From NCBI RefSeq assembly GCF_003985155.1, contig NZ_ML133688.1, positions 62,001 through 126,000 of the forward strand: 64,000 bases of DNA, written 5' to 3'. Shown one piece after another: positions 53,953-62,665 of the stretch; position 1 is the first letter of the stretch; each line of letters opens with the position of its first letter. The stretch comes from Rhizobium vallis (GTDB lineage Bacteria; Pseudomonadota; Alphaproteobacteria; Rhizobiales; Rhizobiaceae). Both the position numbers and the translations under genes were made by a program. The notes under the pieces are model-generated. The model saw nothing but the letters and a program-made list of their open reading frames with translations. It was not told the DNA's origin and did not search any database.

Positions 53953-54810
53953 ATGACGGAAGCCAATATTGCGACGAACCAGGATATCTGCCTGGCGATG
54001 CTGCGCGACAATGATCGCGACCGCTATCTCGCCTGCCTGCTGTCGCCCGAGGACAAGCGCGGCTCACTTGCAGCCCTTTACGCCTTCAATGCCGAACTTG
54101 CCCGCGTCCGCGACCTGGTGCACGAACCTTTGCCGGGCGAGGTGCGCATGCAATATTGGCGCGATCTGCTGGAAGGCAGCGCGCACGGCTCGACGGCGGC
54201 CAATCCCGTCGCCTCCGCCCTTCTGACGGCGATCGAAACTTATCATCTGCCGCGCAAGACGCTGATCGACATGATCGAGGCCCGCACCTTCGACCTCTAC
54301 GACGATCCGATGGAAACGCGGCTTTCTCTCGAAGGGTATGCGGGCGAAACCGCATCTGCGCTGATCCAGCTCGCAAGCCTCGTGCTTTCGCCGGAAGAAG
54401 CAGCCCGATCGGCCGATGCCGCCGGTCATGCCGGTGTCGCCCAGGCGGTCGCCGGCCTGCTGCTGCTGATGCCGCTGCATCGCCGCCGCGGCCAGGTCTA
54501 TATTCCGCTGCAGATCCTCTCAGCCACCGGTCTTGACCGAGACGCCTTCCTCGCTGGGGAAGACAGGCAGCGTATCTCTGCCGCCGTCGAGGCTTTCGCC
54601 GGTCTCGGTCGCGAGCATCTGGCAAAGGCGAGGGCGGCAGGGCCGATCGCGCACTCGGTCTTTCCGGCCTTCCTGCCGGCAACGCTTGCCGACCCGGTGC
54701 TCTCAAAGGCGCAGAAGCGTGGTGTCTTGCTATTCGACCGGCCGCTGCAGCCGCCGCAATGGCGCCGCCAGCTCCGGATGGCGATTTCGGCAGCCCGCAG
54801 AAAAATCTGA
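53953..54810 (+). CDS. Squalene/phytoene synthase-fold protein, NDUFAF6-like
   Basis: 285 residues with the all-alpha isoprenyl synthase fold. Both catalytic Asp motifs are eroded: the first is RVRDLVHE instead of DDxxD, the second LLLMPLHRRRGQVYIP instead of a DVxED run. It is therefore unlikely to make squalene or phytoene. The mitochondrial relative NDUFAF6 is a complex I assembly factor. Its position beside the NDUFAF3 homologue supports that role here. Confidence 0.82.
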   Translation: MTEANIATNQDICLAMLRDNDRDRYLACLLSPEDKRGSLAALYAFNAELARVRDLVHEPLPGEVRMQYWRDLLEGSAHGSTAANPVASALLTAIETYHLPRKTLIDMIEARTFDLYDDPMETRLSLEGYAGETASALIQLASLVLSPEEAARSADAAGHAGVAQAVAGLLLLMPLHRRRGQVYIPLQILSATGLDRDAFLAGEDRQRISAAVEAFAGLGREHLAKARAAGPIAHSVFPAFLPATLADPVLSKAQKRGVLLFDRPLQPPQWRRQLRMAISAARRKI

Positions 54811-54882
54811 TATCGGTCAAATTCGCGCAAGTCTCGCGCATTAGAAGGCTTTCACCGCTACCCCTTGGAACGGAGATTCGGC

Positions 54883-55350
54883 GTGGGCATTATCGTCTGG
54901 TGCGTTCTTTTCGCCATCGTCATTTTCGTTGCCTTTGTGGCAACGCGCATGGCTGCGCAAAACAAGGAAGATGGCCTGCACGACACGGGCCTCGCCATCA
55001 TCGAATTCGGACGCGCCTTTCCCAACGAGGCGATCCGTCAATTGCAGGCGACTGAAAACGGCCAGGCCATCTTCGTGCGTCTGCACGACAACAAGGCCGG
55101 CTTCATGCGCAACATGTCGCGCCATTTCGCCTGTCATCTGATCGAGCCGGGCCGGGTGCGGGTTGTGAGTTCAACAACGGGTCGAGGTCTGGTGATCGAT
55201 TTCCTCGATGCGCCCTCTCACAACGGCGATTTCGAATTCGCCTCCGCCAAGGAGGCCTCGGAAGTCGCGCTCTGGCTGCTCGGCAATTATATTGCTGAGC
55301 CGGATAGGGAATTGCCGCCGAGCAATATCTCGGCGGCCAACAAGCAGTAG
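54883..55350 (+). CDS. Membrane-anchored hypothetical protein
   Basis: 155 residues. An N-terminal membrane helix (IIVWCVLFAIVIFVAFVAT) is followed by a soluble alpha/beta domain of about 130 residues (IIEFGRAFPNEAIRQL, NKAGFMRNMSRHF). GTG 54883 is chosen: GGAG lies seven bases upstream, whereas the in-frame TTG at 54865 has none. No family is recognised. Confidence 0.7.
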   Translation: MGIIVWCVLFAIVIFVAFVATRMAAQNKEDGLHDTGLAIIEFGRAFPNEAIRQLQATENGQAIFVRLHDNKAGFMRNMSRHFACHLIEPGRVRVVSSTTGRGLVIDFLDAPSHNGDFEFASAKEASEVALWLLGNYIAEPDRELPPSNISAANKQ

Positions 55351-55359
55351 AAACGGCGG

Positions 55360-56793
55360 TCAGGCGCTTTCGGCAACCGGCGCAGTCTGGCCGAGCCAGG
55401 CGGCGCAGTCGGCAAGCGCGCGGCGCGCGATCAATTGCCGTTTCATGATCGTCTTGTCCTTGCCGCGGAAGCGCTTGACGCCCTCGGGCTTGACGATCGA
55501 ACCCGGCTGAAGCTCCGGGAACAGGCCGAAATTGATGTTCATCGGCTGGAAGGAGCGTTTGCCCGGCTCCTCGTCGGTGACGATGTGTCCGCCTGTGATA
55601 TGGCCGAGCAGCGAGCCGAGCGCCGTCGTCGCCGGCGGCGGAGAGATCGTCTCGCCCTTGCGTTCGGCGGCGGCGAAACGCCCGGCCAGCAGCCCGATGC
55701 TGGCGCTTTCCACATAACCCTCGCAGCCGGTGATCTGGCCGGCGAAACGCAGGCCGGGCCGCGATTTCAGCGTCAGAGATCGGTCGAGCAGGGTAGGGGA
55801 GTTGATGTAGGTATTGCGGTGCAGGCCGCCGAGACGCGCGAATTCCGCATTTTCCAGGCCCGGGATCAGCCGGAAGATTTCCGCCTGCGCGCCATACTTC
55901 AGCTTCGTCTGGAAACCGACCATGTTGTAGAGCGTGCCGAGCGAATTGTCCTGCCGCAGCTGCACCACGGCATAGGCCTTGACCGTCGGGTTATGCGCAT
56001 TCGTCAGCCCCATCGGCTTCATCGGCCCGTGGCGCAGCGTCTCGCGACCACGTTCCGCCATCACCTCGATCGGCAGGCAGCCGTCGAAATAAGGCGTGCC
56101 CTCCCATTCCTTGAAGCCGACCGTATCGCCTGAAATCAGCGCATCGACGAAGGCATTGTACTGCGCCTCATCCATCGGGCAGTTGATGTAATCCTTGCCG
56201 GTGCCGCCCGGGCCGACCTTGTCGTAGCGCGACTGAAACCAGCAGATATCCATGTCGATGCTCTCGCGGTAGACGATCGGTGCGATGGCGTCGAAGAAGG
56301 CGAGAGAATCTTCGCCGGTTTCAGCCTGGATGGCGCTTGCGAGTGACGGCGCAGTCAGCGGCCCGGTCGCAACGATCGCAAGATCCCAATCCTTCGGCGG
56401 CAGGCCGGTGATCTCTTCACGCACGACGGTGATGAGCGGGTGGTCGTGGATGGCCTTGGTAACCGCCTCGGAGAAGCCGTCGCGATCGACGGCGAGTGCG
56501 CCGCCCGCCGGCACCTGGTGGCGATCAGCCGCCGCCATGATCAGCGAGCCGGCCATACGCATCTCGGCATGGATGACGCCGACCGCATTGCTGGTGGCGT
56601 CATCGGATCGGAAGGAATTGGAGCAGACCAGTTCGGCAAGGCCGTCGGTCTTGTGTGCATCCGTGCCGCGCACGCCGCGCATTTCATGCAGGATGACGGG
56701 AACGCCTGAGCTGGCGATCTGCCAGGCGGCTTCCGAACCGGCAAGCCCGCCGCCGACAACGTGGATAGGAGAATAGGAAGAGGTCGTGTTCAT
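55360..56793 (-). CDS. trmFO: tRNA (uracil-54-C5) methyltransferase, folate-dependent
   Basis: 477-residue FAD protein that methylates U54 of the T-loop using methylene-tetrahydrofolate. FAD motif [15 protein letters not shown] at the N-terminus, [13 protein letters not shown], and GLLAGRFAA near the C-terminus are family features. It is a stand-alone gene, converging on the 155-residue protein gene. Confidence 0.95.
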   Translation of the reverse strand: MNTTSSYSPIHVVGGGLAGSEAAWQIASSGVPVILHEMRGVRGTDAHKTDGLAELVCSNSFRSDDATSNAVGVIHAEMRMAGSLIMAAADRHQVPAGGALAVDRDGFSEAVTKAIHDHPLITVVREEITGLPPKDWDLAIVATGPLTAPSLASAIQAETGEDSLAFFDAIAPIVYRESIDMDICWFQSRYDKVGPGGTGKDYINCPMDEAQYNAFVDALISGDTVGFKEWEGTPYFDGCLPIEVMAERGRETLRHGPMKPMGLTNAHNPTVKAYAVVQLRQDNSLGTLYNMVGFQTKLKYGAQAEIFRLIPGLENAEFARLGGLHRNTYINSPTLLDRSLTLKSRPGLRFAGQITGCEGYVESASIGLLAGRFAAAERKGETISPPPATTALGSLLGHITGGHIVTDEEPGKRSFQPMNINFGLFPELQPGSIVKPEGVKRFRGKDKTIMKRQLIARRALADCAAWLGQTAPVAESA

Positions 56794-56840
56794 TCCGGGC
56801 TGATATCATGTCGGCGGATGCGATCCAACACCCCGGAATC

Positions 56841-56867
56841 AAAAACGGCGCCCTGATGGCGCCGTCT
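56841..56867 (-). terminator. Terminator of the DUF1127 gene 56888-57031
   Basis: ACGGCGCC and GGCGCCGT around ATCAG on the minus strand, followed by TTTT. Confidence 0.85.
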
Positions 56868-56887
56868 TGGAAGCATCGCGCTCGTTA

Positions 56888-57031
56888 TTAGCGGAACGAG
56901 CGGGATGCGATATTGCGGATGTCGTAGCGGCTGACGCCGATGTCGGACAGGGTCTGGTTGGACAGGCTGCCGAGTTCGTTGAGCGTACGGCGGTAGCTGA
57001 GCCAGCTTCTTGCAATGCGGATCGGGTTCAT
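56888..57031 (-). CDS. DUF1127 small protein, copy A
   Basis: 47 residues, basic. Core RTLNELGSLSNQTLSDIGVSR matches the DUF1127 pattern, and the protein ends in RNIASRSFR. In Agrobacterium and Rhodobacter, DUF1127 proteins affect phosphate or carbon metabolism and RNA turnover. It is in the same orientation as copy B. Confidence 0.85.
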   Translation of the reverse strand: MNPIRIARSWLSYRRTLNELGSLSNQTLSDIGVSRYDIRNIASRSFR

Positions 57032-57256
57032 TGTCTTTTTCCTCGAACAAATGTCCGCTGGACGGCGGGATCGCCTGTCTCTCTGCGGTTGATATCTATA
57101 TAGGTGAGATCAGGCTTATTGTGCAGTGCAAATAAGAGGCGTCTGCCATGCATTTGTGCAATATGATGCCCGCGAATTAAGCGATGAATATTTTTTGAGC
57201 GGGCTAACGAGACGCCAAAGGTCTGCAACTACAGCGGTACCAGCGTGTAGACAAAA

Positions 57257-57289
57257 GAAAACGCCCGCTGTGGGTACAGCGGGCGTTTC
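57257..57289 (-). terminator. Terminator downstream of DUF1127 copy B
   Basis: AACGCCCGCTG pairs with CAGCGGGCGTT around TACCCA and is followed by TTCTTTTG. Confidence 0.88.
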
Positions 57290-57302
57290 AATCAACGACG
57301 AT

Positions 57303-57319
57303 CTGCTTGGGAGGAGCAG
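57303..57319 (-). ncRNA. Anti-Shine-Dalgarno hairpin in the DUF1127 3' untranslated region
   Basis: On the minus strand CTGCT-CCTCCCA-AGCAG is a 5-bp stem with CCTCCC in its loop, 13 nt after the DUF1127 copy B stop and before its terminator. This resembles the CcsR elements that follow a DUF1127 gene in Rhodobacter sphaeroides. Processing into a separate RNA is inferred. Confidence 0.6.
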
Positions 57320-57331
57320 CGATCGCCTGAC

Positions 57332-57478
57332 TTAGCGGGCAGAAGCCTCGCGGGCAACGCGATGGATGTCCGAACGGTCGATGCCGAGGTCGTGCAATTC
57401 GCGGTTGCTCATGCGGCCAAGTTCCGTGACGGTCTGACGATACTTGCGCCAGTTATTGAAAGAGCGAGTGATGTTCAT
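57332..57478 (-). CDS. DUF1127 small protein, copy B
   Basis: 48 residues. NNWRKYRQTVTELGRMSNR is followed by the conserved ELHDLGIDRSDI, typical of DUF1127. AAGGGGCTTAAC before the ATG provides the Shine-Dalgarno. Its 3' untranslated region contains a CCUCC-loop hairpin and a terminator. Confidence 0.88.
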   Translation of the reverse strand: MNITRSFNNWRKYRQTVTELGRMSNRELHDLGIDRSDIHRVAREASAR

Positions 57479-57904
57479 GTTAAGCCCCTTTCCGAGGGTT
57501 TGATCTGCCAGCAGCCACCGATCGGCGCTGACCTCTATTTGATGACCGGAATATATGTTGCGGCGCGAAAGAGTAAAACAGCCAAGTTTTCAGATCACCT
57601 ATGCGAATAGCGCAATGCTTGGAAGGGGTTTGACACCTTTTGACCGTTTTGTGGTCAAGGAATAGGCAGAATGATTCTTGGAAAAGTAACCATGTTCGAG
57701 GTGATGCCTGGCGTATCGCCACTCGAAAACGGCGAATTTCCAGCGATTCCATGCCCCCAAACCCGTCGCATCCGCAAGTTTCGCGCAGAGCGGAAGTTGC
57801 TGTTCGATCGCACGGCTTGGTTAAGCGGCGTGGCGACAATGCGGCAGATCGGGCGCCGGACGGCATAAACTCCGGAATGCCAACGCGTTAAATCATCATC
57901 ATTT
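57479..57904. other. Gene-free region upstream of DUF1127 copy B
   Basis: No open frame here has a Shine-Dalgarno or a recognisable product. It must contain the DUF1127 copy B promoter. Confidence 0.45.
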
Positions 57905-58020
57905 AAATAAAACGCCCGCCGGGGGAGGATCCGGCGGGCGCATTATAGTGACTGGCAACTGGGAGGAGGAGTTGCTGCCAGTCTATCATAGCGCGCTTGG
58001 GAGGAGGAGTGCGCAGCTAC
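57905..58020 (-). ncRNA. Alpha-r14 (NfeR1/suhB-type) small RNA with three anti-Shine-Dalgarno hairpins
   Basis: In minus-strand order: hairpin 1 at 58014-57991 (GCGC stem), hairpin 2 at 57982-57951 (ACTGGCA/TGCCAGT stem), hairpin 3 at 57940-57909 (CGCCCGCCGG stem) followed by TTTTATTT, which is the Rho-independent end. Loops 1 and 2 carry CTCCTCCTCCC, loop 3 CCTCCC, complementary to ribosome binding sites. Three hairpins with such loops and a length near 115 nt fit the alpha-r14 family (NfeR1 of Sinorhizobium), which represses transporter mRNAs. The 5' end is approximate. Confidence 0.78.
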
Positions 58021-58350
58021 GAATCTCGTCGCGGACAAAGCGTCCGTGGGCATTCGGCAGAGCCGGCCGGGGCGCCATCCCCGCGCTTCGATATCTGCTA
58101 AATAGTATGACTAATGAGTATTTTGCAGTGCAATAAATTCATGGTGGCTATGCGATGTGCGCATGGCTATCGGAGTATATGCCTATATTACCGGTTATGA
58201 CGTAACCAATCGGTTAATATCTGATCCAACTTAGACCAATGAGGATCTTGTATATTTGTCATAATGACGTTTCCGAACCGGTGTGCTTGCGTCTATAACG
58301 GCGTGAGCCGCAGCGCTGGAAAGAGCGTTGCGCAAATTGAGGGGTGGAGC
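58021..58350. other. Divergent promoter region between the sRNA and the DUF2157 gene
   Basis: No gene seen. AT-rich between 58100 and 58265. It should hold promoters for the sRNA (minus) and the DUF2157 gene (plus); I cannot place either confidently. Confidence 0.4.
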
Positions 58351-59457
58351 ATGTATCGCGGCAGATTGGAGCGGGATCTCTCTCTGTGGGTGGGCAAGGG
58401 TCTGCTCGCGAAGGATACGGCAGGCGCACTTCTCGCCGAATATGACAGCCGCCCGGCAAGCTTCAGCCTCGGCAGGGTGCTGATGGCGCTGGCAGCAGTG
58501 CTGCTTGCAGCCGCCATCCTCCTGGTCGTTGCCTCCAACTGGGAGGACATCCCGCGCCTTGTGCGCGTCGGCGCCATCCTTCTCCTGATCTGGGCAGTTC
58601 ATATCGGCGCCGCCCTGATGCTTGCCCGCGGTGCGACTGCAGTAGCCAACGGATTGCTGGTCATCGGCGCAATGAGCTTCGGCGGCGCCATCTCGCTCGT
58701 CGGCCAAATGTACCATCTCTCCGGTGACGAGCAGACGGTGATGTATCTCTGGTTCGCGATCGCTGCGATTTCGGCGATCCTGTTCCGCTCCGGCGCGGTG
58801 GTCGTCGTCGCGGGCTTCCTCTCCTGGGCGTCCTTCTCCGTCTATCTGCAGAATAATGACACGCACTGGATTGGGCTCGATCCGTGGATGGCGCCGGTCA
58901 TGGCGGTAGTTGTCATTGCGCTGGTGCGCTACACCGGCGTCGAGCGCGCTCGCCATCTGGCCTATCTGCTGCTGATCGGCTGGCTCGCCTGGCTCTATAC
59001 CCTTTATGAGGAGATCGCTGTGGCGCTCGCCTTCGCGATCGGCGGTATGGCGGCCTTCGTGCTGACGGCCCTGCCGCTCCCACGCATTGCCTCCTTGGTC
59101 AGGAGTGCCGGCGCTGCCCCGGCCTTCTACAGCTTCCTCGTTGCCGCAATCGGCTTCTTGTTATTGCATATCGAGATTGAAGACGACTGGCGGCGACTGG
59201 CGGTGCTCGGCGTGGCGACGCTTGCCGCTTCCGTGCTGGCGATCGCGCTCCATGGCAGGGACAACGGTGCGGTGCGTTATCTCGCCTATGCGATCTTTGC
59301 CGCCGAGATGCTTTACCTCGCCTCCGTCACCGTCGGCTCGATCCTCGGCACGTCGAGCCTCTTCCTCTTCTCCGGTCTCGTGGTGGCACTTGTCGCCTGG
59401 CTCGTCATCCGTCTCGAGCGCCGCTTTTCCGCCAATGTACGGGGAGAGCACGCATGA
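58351..59457 (+). CDS. DUF2157 multi-pass membrane protein
   Basis: 368 residues. A cytoplasmic N-terminal part (LERDLSLWVGKGLLAKDTAGAL, residues 5-26) precedes about ten hydrophobic segments. Characteristic text is VVASNWEDIPRLVRV and GAISLVGQMYHLSGD. ATG 58351 has GGGGTGGAGC before it; the longer frame to 58264 lacks one. Its stop overlaps the next gene. Function unknown. Confidence 0.85.
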   Translation: MYRGRLERDLSLWVGKGLLAKDTAGALLAEYDSRPASFSLGRVLMALAAVLLAAAILLVVASNWEDIPRLVRVGAILLLIWAVHIGAALMLARGATAVANGLLVIGAMSFGGAISLVGQMYHLSGDEQTVMYLWFAIAAISAILFRSGAVVVVAGFLSWASFSVYLQNNDTHWIGLDPWMAPVMAVVVIALVRYTGVERARHLAYLLLIGWLAWLYTLYEEIAVALAFAIGGMAAFVLTALPLPRIASLVRSAGAAPAFYSFLVAAIGFLLLHIEIEDDWRRLAVLGVATLAASVLAIALHGRDNGAVRYLAYAIFAAEMLYLASVTVGSILGTSSLFLFSGLVVALVAWLVIRLERRFSANVRGEHA

Positions 59458-60044
59458 GCTCGTTGATGGCAAGGCTGCAATCCGGCAAGGGCTATCTGTT
59501 TTCGGCAATCGTCGTCGCAGGCCTGCAGACCCTCATCCTCGGCACCATCATCCAGAGCCGGGCGTCGATTTTGAGCGATGGGGCCGAGGTGCTGCTGAAA
59601 ACGGCTCCCGTCGATCCGCGCGATTTCCTGCGCGGCGATTATGTCGTCTTGAACTACGACATCTCAGCCGTTCCGGTGAGCACGGTTTCCGGCAGTATTC
59701 CGGCCGAGCCCGGCGAGCGCACATTGTGGGTGCGGCTGAAGAGGCAGGAGGACGGTTTCTGGACCGTAACCGAATCGTCCTTCAACGCGCTGCCGCCACA
59801 GCCGGAGACGGTGATCCTGCGCAGCCAGCCATTCTACAGCAACGGACTTGCCGCGGGCGACAGCATCCGCGTCGAATACGGCATAGAGCGCTACTACGTT
59901 CCGGAAGGTGAGGGTAAGCCCATCGAGGAGGCCCGCAATGACGGCAACGTCGCCATATCGGTGCGCGTCTCGCCAGCGGGAACCGCGCAGATTCGCAGCC
60001 TGCTCGTCGACGGCAAGCCGGTTTACGACGAGCCGCTTTACTGA
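59454..60044 (+). CDS. GDYXXLXY-domain membrane-anchored protein
   Basis: 196 residues. One N-terminal membrane helix (YLFSAIVVAGLQTLILGTII), then a soluble domain with the defining GDYVVLNYDIS near residue 62 and RYYVPEGEG. The family is nearly always paired with DUF2157, as here, where the start overlaps its stop (ATGA). The two products probably form a complex. Confidence 0.85.
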   Translation: MSSLMARLQSGKGYLFSAIVVAGLQTLILGTIIQSRASILSDGAEVLLKTAPVDPRDFLRGDYVVLNYDISAVPVSTVSGSIPAEPGERTLWVRLKRQEDGFWTVTESSFNALPPQPETVILRSQPFYSNGLAAGDSIRVEYGIERYYVPEGEGKPIEEARNDGNVAISVRVSPAGTAQIRSLLVDGKPVYDEPLY

Positions 60045-60197
60045 TCCTTGAGCCGTTCAGGGGAAGACGGCTTTGCGGCCGCAAATCCCCTGTCATTTAC
60101 CGTTCATTTTTCCTTTGCCTCGACCAAATCGGGTGATATAGAGACGCCGCGCTCCGGAAGGCCTCATGCGCAGGCATAGGCATGCGGTTCTGTGAAC

Positions 60198-60282
<85 letters not shown>

Positions 60283-60484
60283 GGCTGTTTGCAGGGGGAG
60301 ACTAAGAATTTAGTTGTCCCGGACGACCGTAAGGTTGGCCAGATACCCGGAAGCGAGTGCCGTTCCGCCTTGGGTGGAATGATGCAGGAATTGGGAAAAG
60401 CCACGCGCGGCACGCTGCCGGCGTCGTGCTCATAGAAACGAACGGCGTCTGGGCACGGCCGCCACGACATGAAGGTAGGAAGAC

Positions 60485-61972
60485 ATGCAGGTTATCGAAA
60501 CGCTCGCTGAAGGGCTGAAGCGCGAAATCAAGGTCGTTATCCCGGCCAAGGACATGGAAGACAAGATGAATGAGCGTCTTGCCGATGTGAAGGACAAGGT
60601 TCGCATCAACGGCTTCCGTCCGGGCAAGGTCCCCGCTGCTCACCTGAAGAAGGTCTACGGCAAGTCGATCATGGCCGACCTCGTCAACGAGATCGTCCGC
60701 GAGCAGCCGGCTGCCATCCTGTCCAGCCGCGGCGAGAAGTCGGCCACCCAGCCGGAAATCGCCATGACCGAGGACAAGGACGAAGCCGACAAGATCCTCG
60801 CCGCCGAGCAGGATTTCGAATTCACGCTCTCCTACGAAGTTCTGCCGCCGATCGAACTGAAGTCCGCAACGGGCATCAAGGTCACGCGCGAAGTCATCGA
60901 CATCTCCGATGACGAAGTCAACGAGCAGGTCCTGAAGGTTGCTGAGAGCGCGCGCGCCTACGAGACCAAGACCGGCAAGGCCGCAAATGGCGACCGCATC
61001 ACCATGGATTACGTCGGCAAGGTCGACGGCGAAGCCTTCGAAGGCGGCACCGATCAGGGCGCCGAGCTGGTGATCGGTTCCGGCCGCTTCATTCCGGGCT
61101 TCGAAGACCAGCTCGTCGGCGTCAAGGCCGGCGAAGAGAAGACCATCACCGTGACCTTCCCGGCCGACTATCCGGCCAAGAACCTCGCTGGCAAGGAAGC
61201 AACCTTCGACATCACCGTCAAGGATGTCGCAGCCCCCGGCGCTGTCGAGATCAACGACGAACTCGCCTCCAAGCTCGGCATTGAATCCGCCGATCGCCTG
61301 AAGGAAATCGTCCGCGGCCAGATCGAATCGCAGTACGGCTCGCTGACCCGCCAGAAGCTGAAGCGCCAGATCCTCGACCAGCTCGACGAGATGTACAAGT
61401 TCGAGACCCCGACCTCGCTGGTCGATGCCGAATATAACGGCATCTGGAGCCAGGTGAACAACGACCTCGCTCAATCAGGCAAGACCTTCGAAGACGAAGA
61501 CACGACCGAAGACAAGGCGCGTGAGGAATACAAGGCGCTCGCCGAGCGTCGCGTCCGCCTCGGCCTCGTTCTCTCTGAAATCGGCGAAAAGGCCGGCGTC
61601 GAAGTCAGCGAAGACGAGATGCAGCGCGCGATTTACGATCAGCTGCGCCAGTATCCCGGCCAGGAAAAGCAGATCCTCGAATTCTTCCGCAGCCAGCCGG
61701 GCGCCGCCGCTTCGATCCGTGCGCCGATCTTCGAAGAGAAGGTCATCGATCACCTGCTGACCGAGATCGACGTCACCGACAAGAAGGTGACGAAGGAAGA
61801 GCTGCTCGCCGAGGAAGAAGGCGAAGCCAAGGCTGAGACCAAGAAGGCCGCTCCGAAGAAGAAGGCTGCCGCCAAGGCCGAAGCTACTGACGCCGGCGAA
61901 GGCGAAGAAGCCGCAGCCCCGAAGAAGAAGGCTGCTCCGAAGAAGAAGGCTTCCGAGGACAGCGCCGAGTAA
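60485..61972 (+). CDS. tig: Trigger factor
   Basis: 495-residue ribosome-associated chaperone and prolyl isomerase. The N-terminal ribosome-binding signature is GFRPGKVP near residue 42. The FKBP-type PPIase lies at about 160-245 ([17 protein letters not shown]). The C-terminal helical arms extend to about 430, and a Lys/Ala/Glu-rich tail (about 440-495, KKKAAAKAE repeats) is longer than in E. coli. Confidence 0.97.
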   Translation: MQVIETLAEGLKREIKVVIPAKDMEDKMNERLADVKDKVRINGFRPGKVPAAHLKKVYGKSIMADLVNEIVREQPAAILSSRGEKSATQPEIAMTEDKDEADKILAAEQDFEFTLSYEVLPPIELKSATGIKVTREVIDISDDEVNEQVLKVAESARAYETKTGKAANGDRITMDYVGKVDGEAFEGGTDQGAELVIGSGRFIPGFEDQLVGVKAGEEKTITVTFPADYPAKNLAGKEATFDITVKDVAAPGAVEINDELASKLGIESADRLKEIVRGQIESQYGSLTRQKLKRQILDQLDEMYKFETPTSLVDAEYNGIWSQVNNDLAQSGKTFEDEDTTEDKAREEYKALAERRVRLGLVLSEIGEKAGVEVSEDEMQRAIYDQLRQYPGQEKQILEFFRSQPGAAASIRAPIFEEKVIDHLLTEIDVTDKKVTKEELLAEEEGEAKAETKKAAPKKKAAAKAEATDAGEGEEAAAPKKKAAPKKKASEDSAE

Positions 61973-61997
61973 TCACTCGCCCGTTCTGAAAGTTTGG

Positions 61998-62030
61998 AAG
62001 GCCCCGCCATTGTGCGGGGCCTTTTCTTTT
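61998..62030 (+). terminator. Intrinsic terminator after tig
   Basis: AAGGCCCCGC and GCGGGGCCTT around CATTGT, then TTCTTTT. Confidence 0.9.
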
Positions 62031-62157
62031 CTACTCGTCCGGACCGTTCATTCTCGGACGTCGTGTTCATTGTGGTGTTGTCGTCATTCGCAACAACAAA
62101 TAGTTGAAATGAAGTATAATTAGATGCAGATTTGCGGAGTAGCGGGAGGATCTGTAA

Positions 62158-62583
62158 ATGACTGCAAAACTCGACATGAAGAAGCTGGTAGAGGAAATCT
62201 ACGCTGTCCGTGGTCGCGGTGATATCGAGGGCACGCTGGCGCTGATCGGCGACGATTGCACTTTTCGCATGGTCGGCAATGCACGGCTGGCGCCTTTTTC
62301 GTCTGAATCAGGCGGGCCTCATGCTTTTCGCCAGACGATAGCGCAGCTTATTACTGACTGGGATCTATCCAAGGTCAATACATCAGGCATCTATGTGGAC
62401 GAGGACCATGATGTGGTCTTTGCGCATCGCGAAGGCGAGGTCAGGTACATTCCCACGGGCGCGACGTTCTATACCGAATTCGTCGACAAGATTCATTTCA
62501 GCAATGGGAAACCGGTGAAGATCGTCGAATTCGTCGATACGCTGCAAGTGGCCGAGACGACCCGGATGATCCAGCTCGACTAA
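62158..62583 (+). CDS. NTF2/SnoaL-like fold protein
   Basis: 141 residues. VEEIYAVRGRGDIEGTLALIGDDCTFRMVG at the start and a curved sheet with KIVEFVDT near the end fit the SnoaL/ketosteroid isomerase-like fold. No clear catalytic dyad can be assigned. GGGAGGAT lies before the ATG. Soluble, function unknown. Confidence 0.75.
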   Translation: MTAKLDMKKLVEEIYAVRGRGDIEGTLALIGDDCTFRMVGNARLAPFSSESGGPHAFRQTIAQLITDWDLSKVNTSGIYVDEDHDVVFAHREGEVRYIPTGATFYTEFVDKIHFSNGKPVKIVEFVDTLQVAETTRMIQLD

Positions 62584-62665
62584 ACAGCCGCCAAAGTCGG
62601 AGCCTCGGGGCTTCGATTTAGGCACCCGTGATTTCCGGTCGACAGGGCGTCAGCCGCCGTTGCAA

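Noticed and set aside
53953-54810. Reading the gene as a working squalene or phytoene synthase
   Set aside because: Both Asp-rich catalytic motifs are lost and no carotenoid or hopanoid gene is adjacent.
57480-57866. 128-codon minus-strand frame before DUF1127 copy B
   Set aside because: Cys/Arg-rich low-quality product, no ribosome binding site; overlaps the expected promoter.
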